From assembly GCA_033064195.1 (NCBI GenBank), contig JARBJD010000145.1, positions 113,609-177,608 on the forward strand: a stretch of DNA of 64,000 nucleotides. The letters are read 5' to 3'. This document shows positions 53,637 through 63,336 of this stretch, piece after piece; position 1 is the first letter of the stretch, and each line of letters starts with the position of its first letter. A model generated the notes under the pieces. That model was not told the origin of the DNA. It made no database searches and saw only the letters and a list, made by a program, of their open reading frames with translations. The translations under genes and the position numbers were made by a program. The stretch comes from Blattamonas nauphoetae (lineage: Eukaryota > Preaxostyla > Oxymonadida).

Positions 53637-56600
53637 TATGCTGCACTCCCAAAACTCAACTTTGGGACGAAATATGAAGTGACATCGGTTGAGATCGCCG
53701 ATACTGTTTCTGTTCTGACCCCGAAGATTCAGTTCTCAGTGCCAATCGAGCCTGTGCGCGTGGATGGTGTTTCTGTTGGAGAAGACCCAACCAACATTGT
53801 TGTGCAGATATCTGGGTCTGGATTCATTCCATGCGAAACGTACACACTGGCAGTGTCTGGCATTCCTTCAGATGGCGGTTCAGGATCGAGTCATTCGCAG
53901 ACCATCACAGTTGTGGCTTCAGACACGTCGCACGCTACCTCCTTTTCCATCATCCTCGGAACAGACGAATCAGCCGTTCTTCGATTTGGATACACGTACA
54001 CAATGACGTCGATGACAAATGGGACAGAAGAGGGATTTGTGGAAGGAACACCCACATTCGAAACGCCTGCCCTTCCTCCTCCGACACCTCGCCTCACGTC
54101 AGCAATCTGTTCGTTGGATGACAGCCACACAGAAGCGACAGTTCGTTTTGAAGGAACAGGCATTGAAGATGGAAAATACAAAGTGACATTGCAAGATGAA
54201 TCGCCATTGGAAGTGGAAATCAAGAAAACTTCTGAAGGACAATGGAGTGGATCGACAGATTTGGGAGTGCTTGGATCAGATCCGAAATGGTTCGAAAAAG
54301 GAACATGGATTGTGACCGAAGTGAAGAGTGTCTCGAAACCGACGCTTTTGATCGAAATTGCGCATCCTGTCTGGTTCACGATTCCAACCGTGGCGCGACT
54401 TTCTCGGATTGAAGTGAGTGAACTTGATGACTCAACGAAAGGGAAAGTGACACTCTCGTTTTCGACTGTGGAGTTGGAGACAGGGACGGAATACACGCTG
54501 ACACTGATTGGACTTGACTCGGCTGGAGAGGAGCTGACTCGGAAAATGACAACATCATCATCTGGATCGATTGGAGAATTGGATGAAGTGTTGTATCCAT
54601 TTGAGACCGACGAAGGTAAACGAGAACAACAGATGAAATTTGGAGTGTTGTACAAAGTGACATCGTTGAAAGCGACAGGTCGATCGAATTCCGTTCAAGT
54701 TGGATCAGTTGGAGTTCAGATGCCTGACGAGCCAGTCCGTCTGACGAATATCAAAGTGGATGAGGATTCCGAGACATCAATCAGACTGAAGGTCACAGGA
54801 ACAGGATTCGTCCCCAAAGAAACATACACTGTGGAAGTGAGTGGAGTTGCGACAGGAAGTGGGTCAGAGAATGCCCACACAAGATCTTTCACGGTTGTTG
54901 CCTCTGATACAACATCGGCTTCTTCTTCCACACTCCTTCTCTTCACAAGCGATTGGTCATCTCTGCAATTCGGACAAACATACACCGTGACGAAGATTGA
55001 CAATGGGACAGACTCTGGAATTGTTGTTGGCACTCTATCGTTCATAACTCCTGCCCTTCCTCCTCCAACCCCTCACCTCACATCGGCAGCCTGTTCGTTG
55101 GATGCCAGCCACACAAAAGCGACAGTTGATTTTGAAGGAAGAGACTTTGAAGATGGACAATATAAAATGACACTCCAAGATGGATCATCATTCCAAGTGG
55201 AATTGAGAACAGATGTTGATGGGACATCGACAGGATCGAAGGATTTGGAAGTGATTAGTGGAGACTCGGTGTGGAAGGAAGGAGGAACGTGGATTGTGAA
55301 AGAACTGAAGAGTCTGTCAGAACCGACGCAGTCGATCGACATCGAGCATCCCGTGTCGTTCACGATTCCAACAGTTGCTCGGCTGTCTGGGATTGAAGTG
55401 AGTGAAGTGGATGTCTCAGCAGAAGGGGAATGGAAAGTGTCACTCTCGTTTTCAAGTGTGGAGTTAGAAAGTGAGACGGAGTACACGCTGAAACTGGTTG
55501 GACAAGATGCAGCCCAAGAGAGACTGACTCGCAAAATGACAACATCATCATCGGGAGCGATTGGAGAGTTGAATGAAGTGTTGTATCCATTCGAGACAGA
55601 CCCAGCTGAACAGATGAAATTTGGAGTACTGTACAAGATTGTATCACTTCGAGCGACAAATCGTGAGAATTCCGTTCAAGTTGGATCAGTTGGAGTTCAG
55701 ATGCCTGACGAGCCAGTCCGCCTAACGAATATCGAAGTGACCGACGAGACCGAGACATCAATCAGACTGAAGGTAACCGGGTCAGGGTTCGTCCCGAAAG
55801 AAACATACACAGTGGAAGTGAGTGGAGTTGCGACAGGAAGTGGGTCATCGAATGCCCACACTCGGACATTCACTGTTGTTGCCTCTGATGCGACATCTGC
55901 ATCATCACCCACACTGCTTCTCTCCACAAGCGATCCAACCGCTCTGCAATTCGGACAAACATACACAGTGACGAAGATTGACAATGGGACAGACTCCGGA
56001 ATTGTTGTTGGCACTCCATCGTTCACAACTCCTGAGCCGCCTCCACTTCCTCTTCCAATCCCTCGCATCACTTTTTCATTTGTTGAATTGAACTCGCAAG
56101 GCATTTTGTTGTCGATCGTTCTCATTGGCGAGCACCTCCCATCAGGCTCAACATTCGATATAACACTGAACAACACAATCACAATCCCAGTTTCGTTCAG
56201 CTCGAGCACGAAAGGACAGAGCGATGTTGTAATGTTGGGGTTGGATGGAGGCCTCGCCTTTGGCTCAACATATTCGATCACCGATGTGTCAAAAGGAGAA
56301 AGCGAGATCATTGCAGAAGGGATTTCGATCTCAACACCTCCAAAACCATCGGAACTGACACTGTGTGTGTGCTCGGACGATGCTGGTGATCCATCGACGA
56401 TTCGGAGTGGGGCAGATGTCTCGACGTGTCTCCGAATCGAACGAGCGTGGACGCTGGCAGAGCAACTCTCGATTGCGAACACGATGATGCGAATTGTGAA
56501 ACCAGCGTCACTCTCCACACAACTGCTCGTGTCGTCTCTTGCGTTCAAACTGATCTCAGGGAACATGGATCAATCACTGCTCTCTCTTTCCCAACCATCT

Positions 56601-58636
56601 TCAGACTCAAACTCGGATGCTTCGCTGCTGTCGATCACGAATGGTGAATGTGGATTGACACTGCTGACAATCAAAACTTCGTCATCGTCATCATTTATGT
56701 TCATTTCTGCTGAATCGTCGACAATCACCATCCAAACGTGTTCGATTGAAGGAACAGATAGCGCTGATTCTTCTTCGGACGAAATGATTTGTGGATGGAA
56801 CACAGGCTTTCTTCATTTTGTTGATTCGAACGCGAATCTGTCGTCAGTGACTCTGAAGGGACTTGGATCAGGAGGGATTGTTCAGATCGGAGGAGAACTG
56901 ACAATCACGAAAGGAGAGTTCTCTGACAACGGACCAACGAACCCAGTCTTCACTTCAGCTCGACGAAACATCCACTGCGAAGGAGGAGGGAAACTAACAA
57001 TCGACAGTCTGGCGAAGGGAGACGGAACAGAAGAAGATCCATCGCGTGGATCGATGCTGACAGCTGCACGTTGACAGGAAAGAAATCAGTTGTCTCCTCT
57101 CCTCTCTTCGTCCCCACTCTCGACTCAGACACATCCTGGACGAACCTGGACACATCGACAAACACGATGGACTTCACTGTTCGTGGAGAGACGCTTGTGC
57201 TGTGTGGTCTGAGCCTGGAAGTGTTTGAGTGGGATTGGGAAATGAGTGCGAAAGGTCGCTCGGTTGTCCTCGCTCTCTCGTCGCTCTCAACGTCTGCATG
57301 GACGTCGACTGAGATTGTGGGAGAAGTGGATGTGAAGTCATCGCTGTCGTCTCTGAACCCGTCACTCGAATGGCGCGCTTTCCTGTCGTTTGGAAATGGT
57401 CGAACAACACCGAATTCGTTCGTTTTCGCATCGCCGTCGCCAACAGGGAAATGAAGTCGGATTGTGGTTGCTGATGGTGGATCGTCGTCGATTGGGGAGT
57501 GTGGAGGAGAAGAGTTGCCGTGCGTTTCAGTGTGGACAGGACAGATGGTTGGAAAGATGAAGATGGAAGAATGGATTGATTTGAGGATTGTTGGGTCGGC
57601 AGGGATGGGAGGGAGCTTCTGGATGAAGGGGAAAGTGGGTCTTCGGATTTCGAGTTCATCGTCGACACAGAGAAGCCGCGTTGTGATTGACGGATCGTCG
57701 TTTAATTTGACGGATGGAATTGTTTCGATCTCGTCGGCGACAGTTGAAGTGTCTCAAGTGGATGTGGTTGTTGTGGGAAGTTCAGAGGAAAGGTCGTGGT
57801 GTGGATATGTGTTCGTTGTTGAGAGTTTGGGGACACTTGAAGTGAAGTCGGATGAGGTGATTGTGGAAGGTCGGATTTGTGTTGGATTGGGGATGGTTTG
57901 GAACGGGACTGGGCGATTCGATTCGGTTGTGATGAAGTGCGGATGGTTTGGTCATGGAGTTGGTCTGATTGTGGGAGAAGGGTTGAGCAGCTGGATTTCG
58001 CTGTCGATTTGTGATTTGGTTGTTCGGAACACGACAACCTCCGACGTGCCGCTGATCAGGTTCTGGTCGCTGTCGCCTGTGTCTCGATTCTCGATGGAAG
58101 GAAGCCGTTTTGAGAATTGTCGTCGAATGAATGCTTCATCGTCGTTCTCGTCATCGTTGTTGTCTGATGGAGATGGAATGATTTCAGTGTCAACATGTCA
58201 ACCGACAACGGAGATTTCAAAGTGTGTGTTCGACTCTTGTGGAGTGGTTGTTGGAGAAACACTGACTGGCTCTGCTTTGCACATGACACTGTCCGCATCT
58301 GCTGGTGTTCCTTGCTCGCTGGTGATCTCGTCCTGTGAATTCTTGGGGTCGCATGCTTCGTCGTCGGTGTCGGGGTCGCTGCACATCGTGGTTCGGACAA
58401 GCCACACAACGATTGTGTTTCTGGACAGCTTGTTTTCGTTTTTGACAGGAAATGTATCGTTGAAGACATTGAAAAATAGAAATGATGTTCTGGACTGGAC
58501 TCGAGCCTCATCGTCGTCGTCATCGTCGTCTCAAGTGAATGGGGCTCTGATTGAATATTGGGATGGCCTTCCGAATGTTGTTCGTCGTCGCGCTTCGTTC
58601 TCGAACTGCAAATTGGCCGTAATGCAGAAATACTGA
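53637..58636 (+). pseudogene. Beta-helix / Ig-like surface-protein gene, 3' part
   Basis: Frame resumes (YAALPKLNFGTKYEVTSVEI) in register with 51693 once both insertions are removed. Two long, nearly identical repeat units with period 981 bp (starting near 54687 and 55668, with a more diverged one before) encode paired beta-sandwich domains (PVRLTNIKVDEDSETSIRLK, GTGFVPKETYTVEVSG, FGQTYTVTKIDNGTDSGIVV). From 56400 beta-helix sequence returns. A one-base frameshift lies at about 57045-57060 and a TGA at 57452-57454, after which a further beta-helix domain (LPCVSVWTGQMVGKMKMEEW onward) runs to the stop after LAVMQKY. No transmembrane segment is seen after the membrane-proximal domain. Multiple lesions make it a pseudogene. 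Confidence 0.8.
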
Positions 58637-58930
58637 AAATTATTGATAAGAATCCTCATCTTATTTTGTCATCATTTTGTACTTAAAATCAGCTCATTTC
58701 ATGGATCTTTATTGTGGAATGAAATTTGCAAAGTGTACGCTGGACAGAATCAACTCTTCGCTCTCTATTCTTTGTGAAACCTGATGCCATCTTCGGATTC
58801 CTCAGCAACTCGCTCTAGTCAGTTTTATCCACTTAAATACCGACGGGAACGTCTAAATTTCTAATATTCAAGCCAAGTGTAGTTCAATTTGTCGATTAAT
58901 GGGATTGACTTCAACTTGATCTCATTTTCA

Positions 58931-58993
58931 ATGATTCTATTCGAACTGTTATTCTTCATCTGTTATATTTACCTTCAGTTGAAAAATTGTAAA
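58931..58993 (+). pseudogene. Start of a third beta-helix gene, truncated at telomeric repeat
   Basis: MILFELLFFICYIYLQLKNC matches the signal peptide of the gene starting at 48604, and 58640-58930 matches that gene's upstream region (shared CTAAATTTCTAATATTC, GACTTCAACTTGATC). Coding homology stops at about 58978 and TTAGGG repeats begin within 20 bp. Confidence 0.8.
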
Positions 58994-59056
58994 TTGGGTT
59001 AGGGTTAGGGTTAGGGTTAGGGTTAGGGCAACCTACTCCTAAACCTAAACCCAACC
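58994..59056. repeat. Interstitial telomeric repeat with inverted degenerate partner
   Basis: TTGGG plus five perfect TTAGGG units (58999-59028). These are followed after about 10 bp by CCTAAACCTAAACCC (59038-59052) and CAACC, which read as degenerate telomere repeats on the other strand. The order TTAGGG then CCTAAA is head-to-head. Confidence 0.8.
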
Positions 59057-60730
59057 TTTTTCACCAACCTCAATCGATTCAGCATCTAAAAAAACGTATT
59101 TTTCCAAAATTTTTTTTTTGGGAAATTCCGGAATATTTTCTACTGAACACTTAAGCATACACTTTTCGAAACTGTATTTTGAGCTTTGCTCCCCAACGAA
59201 GACTCGAATCATGATGAAATTTTGTATGAACAACAATCGTTGATGATTACGTGTTCACACAAAAAAGTTTTGAAATCGGTTGACTGTGAAGAAAGTTATG
59301 ACCAAAATACACTTTTGCCCACTTTTCAGCCAAGCCGGCATGCGACCCATACCCGACCCTGAACATAACCTTTCAAAATTTTTTAAAATTTAGATCTTGC
59401 CGGGATATGATCATGGTTGAAATGTTTTTGAAATATAACATTGGGATAGGGAGATATGGGCCTTTCAAAATCCAAAAAATCCTAAAATCTGCTAAGTCGG
59501 CACCGACCCCGAAAAAACTCTAAGTAAAAAAAAAAAATTCAAAAATATCAAAAATCATCCAAAATTGGTGTCTTTCGTTCTATCACGAACAAAAACATAT
59601 TTTTAACAAATTTTGCAAAAGTCCAAATGGACACTCCGCATGGTATGGACATGAAGATAACAAGACCGGTTCAAAAAAAACAACTTACTCAAAAAATACC
59701 ATTCAACAAATCACCTATTTTTTTGAAAATGCGGAGACCTCATTGATCAACGATCATGGTTGCGTTTTATTTGAACAGAATTCAGTCTTTGTGACGATGT
59801 AGGACTCACAAGTTCGGATATTTGGTTGACGAAAATCAACATAGTTGGCACCATATTGCGAAAAAACTCCAAGTATAAAAATCCAAAAAAAATCGAAAAA
59901 ACACTCCAAACTGAGCTTTATCGTTCCTTTTTGAACCCAAACACATCTTTTATCATTTCATTGAATGTCAACATCGATCAATATCATTCCACTGACATGA
60001 AAAAAGCCACCTAATGATAATTACACCAAATATCAATAACAACAATGGACCAAAAATAAAAGACATTTGTCTTCCCCACAGAGGATTACGCTCGCTCGAA
60101 GTCGAGCTTGATTAACAGTTTCTGACTAGCGCAGCGACGGCAGAAACTGTTAATCAAGCGAAGACAAGGGGTTGAAGGGGACTTGTCCCTTCGAAGCTCG
60201 CGCAGCGAAAGTCTACAAAAACATAACAAATGCAATCTCAACACCAGGAACAGAATATCAAAACTATTGGATTTCAACAATCCTCCAGATATCTTCAATA
60301 GAATAAATACCTCTTTCTCAATTTACGATCAACATTGAACAATCACTTCTATCAAAACACTCATGTCAACTTTAAGTAAACTCCGGAAATTACAACATGG
60401 AAATATCTGAAGCTGAAAGCTAGTCTCCGCATCATCATATATCCCTGCAAATTGACAATATCAATACAATACTGATCATATCAAGATCACTTTATCTTTT
60501 TCCACCCTTCTTTTCTAACTTCGTCAAATCAATTGATAATCCCTAATGTACCATTCAATCAATCTACAAAAGATATTTTTCTTTAAAGGTAACATGAAGT
60601 AAGGAGATTTTCTACAGATCGTAACGTTAAGCTACTCTACCATATCGAATCCCACTTCATTCAAGATTATCTATATCAATCACCACAAATGCTCACATGA
60701 GCTACCCACACATATTCCTTACATGTCACA
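59057..60730. other. AT-rich gene-free region
   Basis: Long A/T homopolymers and no supported ORF. Two diverged copies of a segment (GGCACCGACCCCGAAAAAAC near 59498 and GGCACCATATTGCGAAAAAA near 59850, each followed by similar A-rich sequence) suggest degenerate repeats of about 350 bp. Possibly former subtelomeric DNA. Confidence 0.45.
60106..60159. repeat. 19-bp perfect hairpin
   Basis: GCTTGATTAACAGTTTCTG (60106-60124) and its exact complement (60141-60159) around a 16-nt GC-rich loop. A second small hairpin (AGGGGAC/GTCCCT) lies at about 60177-60192. The GC content is much higher than the surroundings. It could be a transposon end, a structured RNA or a recombination site. Confidence 0.6.
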
Positions 60731-61410
60731 TCATTCAAAACTCAACATTATGCTCGTTCGGATCAGTGACACGTAAGAGAAGAACGAGAAAGAAACTCTT
60801 ACTAATAATAATAATAAAAAGAAGAAGAAGAATAACAATAATCCAAAATGCAACAAATTACTTCTTTTCCTCTTGTTTATACCGGCATCCAAAAGCTTCA
60901 AATGGATTAAGTTCTTGACTTTATCGTTCACTTGCTGAGTCGTAAAACCCATCATGTTTCCAATCTGGTTGTTCAGGTACCCTTTCTTCTTCAACCCAAT
61001 AAGCCTCTTGACCTGCTTTGGTGTCCATCGTTTTGGATTGGTTCTTGTGTTTCTTTCAGGAGAACTATCCAACCTTTCTTGAACATCTTCATACGGACGA
61101 TCATTCTCACCCCATTCACATGGTCGTGGTCTTTTGAACTTCTCGATTGGGACCTCTTTTCCGAACTTGAAGACACTTCGATCATTCCATTTTCCGTCTC
61201 TTGTTCGGGATGCTTCCGGGCTTTCCTTGGAGAAAAGCGAATAAACTCAACTGAACTATCTTCACAGTCCAGCTTTCTTTGATCAATCCTTCTTCTGCGA
61301 TTGTGTGGTTTGTTCAGACCTTTCGAAGCTAACCACACCAAATGATTCACAACTTCGTCCAGATTTTCCATGTTCCCAGACAGATTGTTGCAAATATCCT
61401 CTCGTCCCAT
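60731..61410 (-). pseudogene. C-terminal part of recombinase gene: basic linker and Myb/SANT-like domain
   Basis: 61410-60991 encodes NLDEVVNHLVWLASKGLN then a Lys/Arg/Ser-rich stretch. In another frame 61072-60731 encodes TNPKRWTPKQVKRLIGLKKK, YLNNQIGNMMGFTTQQVNDK, a Myb/SANT- or HTH-like DNA-binding unit, followed by a basic tail. A one-base frame change at about 61075 would join them. Relationship to the recombinase upstream is inferred from strand and spacing. Confidence 0.5.
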
Positions 61411-61507
61411 CTTGATCCTAATCTCACGACTGTGAGATGAAAATTATCGATGGTCGGTATACGCTTTTCTCCGTTCGGCCTCTTCGATGCACCTCTTGTA
61501 CAATGCA

Positions 61508-62677
61508 TCATTCGTTGGTCCAGTATGTATCAGCATTGCTTCTCTCCATCCCACGTTTATACGAAATTTTTTCCTCATCGGTCCAATCCCCTCTTGTGAT
61601 TTCTTTCTCAAACCGATGTCTGAGGAGCTCCAACTTCAGCTTCGGGGTTGTCTGCCTTTCCTCAAGTTTCATGTTGTGGAAGATCTCTGGATCAAGAAGA
61701 GAAGCTTCAAACACCGGCTTCACCTGCACGGATGCTGGCGAGGAGGTATCTTCTTCTTCATCTTCTTCAGACAGAGATTCAACCATACCTGGTCCTCGAG
61801 TCAACCTTGTTGCAACAATGGCCGAACGAGTAAGCTCTTTCACGTAACGCTGTTGAGTCTCTGAACCACATACCCAACCAGCAACATACGCTGTCGTTCG
61901 CATCACATTGTCCACTTGGTTTCCCTTCAGTTCGGAAGCAATCAATGCCGAACACATGAATCCAGATCGCAGACTGTGGAACCCGAACTTGCTTGCATCA
62001 TATCCAGCTCTATCCAACTGGACTTTCAGTCGAGTTCTCATGACTTCTCGAGAGCAGTTCCACAATTTGTCCTGTTTCCTTTCAGGAGGCAATGTTTCAA
62101 TGACTTCGAGAGAAAAGCCATGATTCAGGTCCAAGTGCCGATCAAGCCAATACACTGCATTCAACCATCCCTCCTCATCCATCCTTCCTTCCAAGGTCAC
62201 TCTGTGATTCCAATCCTTTCGACCCTTCGTGATATTGATCCTGATCTGGATCATGTTTGGTTCACCATCTGGTTCACGCTGAGTCACAAAGATGTCTCCA
62301 AGTGTGATACCTTCACATGACACAGATCGTGCTCCACATTGGTGCGCAAACAGCCACAGAGAAATGTTCTCTGCTCTGTATTTGGAACCGGCATCACATG
62401 AACTTGCGAGTCTGATTATGTCGGTAGTGATCAACGGCTCTTTGCCAGGGCCATCGTTCTTGTTGACCACTCCTTCACGTCTCATCTCTCGATACATTTC
62501 AGCAATCTTCAAATTTTCTTCATCGGAGAGTTTCGTATTCGTCTCCATGAGGTTCATTCGTTTCAACGCGGCAATATAAACATTTTGAACCGAATGAAGG
62601 TTGTATCGACAGCAGACACACAAGAATCGAATGAACGCACATAACATTTTCACATCAAGAGGGAAGGGGACGAACAT
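61508..62677 (-). CDS. Tyrosine recombinase (Crypton-like)
   Basis: 389-codon frame with a helical N-terminal domain (AFIRFLCVCCRYNLHSVQNV, YIAALKRMN) and a catalytic domain. The first Arg is in LFAHQCGARSVSCEGITLGD. Box II FGFHSLRSGFMCSALIA gives HxLR. AGWVCGSETQQRYVKE gives Trp and the nucleophile Tyr. All R-HxxR-Y residues are present, unlike the DIRS recombinase at 3709. No reverse transcriptase nearby, so a Crypton-type DNA element (or a domesticated gene) is more likely than DIRS. The true N-terminus continues upstream through a frame change near 62660 (A run) into 62678-62960. Some 200 residues of acidic/Glu-rich sequence follow the catalytic domain. Confidence 0.75.
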   Translation of the reverse strand: MFVPFPLDVKMLCAFIRFLCVCCRYNLHSVQNVYIAALKRMNLMETNTKLSDEENLKIAEMYREMRREGVVNKNDGPGKEPLITTDIIRLASSCDAGSKYRAENISLWLFAHQCGARSVSCEGITLGDIFVTQREPDGEPNMIQIRINITKGRKDWNHRVTLEGRMDEEGWLNAVYWLDRHLDLNHGFSLEVIETLPPERKQDKLWNCSREVMRTRLKVQLDRAGYDASKFGFHSLRSGFMCSALIASELKGNQVDNVMRTTAYVAGWVCGSETQQRYVKELTRSAIVATRLTRGPGMVESLSEEDEEEDTSSPASVQVKPVFEASLLDPEIFHNMKLEERQTTPKLKLELLRHRFEKEITRGDWTDEEKISYKRGMERSNADTYWTNE

Positions 62678-63060
62678 CTTTCAGAGCACGAAGGAACGCA
62701 CTGTACAAATCTTTGGTGAATGCATGTTTTCGCAACGTTGATTCAGCAAATGGCTCCACAGGTCTCATCAGCGACTCGATCAATTCGTCGTCTAAACCGG
62801 CATCTATCAAAGCCATTGCATATGATTGTCCGCCGATTCGACGAGGAGCTGAATCTTCTAAAATATTAATCATCAATTTCTAAAACGAGACCTTCATCCC
62901 TGATCATTCTATCATTTCCTCGAAATTCCTTCAATGGTCGTTCTTCGGTTTTCGGCTTTTCCAACATCCGCTTATAGGTATCGGATAGACAAGTCGGGTC
63001 ACTACCATAGATCAAACCGACGGAATCGGAATTCGCTGCAACTTCTAAACACTTATCAAA
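62678..63060 (-). pseudogene. Upstream exons of the tyrosine-recombinase gene
   Basis: Minus-strand open segments joined by a 34-nt GT-AG intron (about 62861-62894). They read HFDKCLEVAANSDSVGLIYG, TYKRMLEKPKTEERPLKEFR, RMIRDE, then (after the intron) EDSAPRRIGGQSYAMALIDA, DELIESLMRPVEPFAESTLR and AFTKDLYSAFLRALK. This leads into the recombinase N-terminal domain after a one-base frame change. Composition and intron size match cellular genes here. Confidence 0.55.
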
Positions 63061-63336
63061 ATGATGAAGATCTAACTGGGTTTCACAAGTTGATATTTCC
63101 TTGGTTCAAATCTCGGCATTTCAACTTGAACAGTCGCCTTCACCGTTGGGAGAATTGAAGGTGGGGATTTCCGGATTTGCCATTCGTTCCCCGTTCATTT
63201 GCTGTGTTGGACGGTGATTTATTGTCACATCTGAATATCAGTCAAAACTACAAAAGTCAAACTGGGCTTAACAATTTGATATCTTTTGGTTCAAATACAG
63301 AGACATCAACTTGAGTTGCCGGCATCACCTTTGGTG

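Noticed and set aside
52229..53652. Matching 127-139 codon ORFs on opposite strands in the fold-back element
   Set aside because: They are the same sequence seen in the two inverted arms, homopolymer-rich (Phe/Lys runs), with no domain.
12986..57454. Non-standard genetic code (TAG, TAA or TGA as sense codons), suggested by in-frame stops at 12986, 17335, 50443 and 57452
   Set aside because: H2B ends in TAA, the endosulfine-like gene in TAA, the GH2 enzyme in TGA and SPRY genes at conserved TAA or TGA positions. The in-frame stops are of mixed type and mostly in genes with other lesions.
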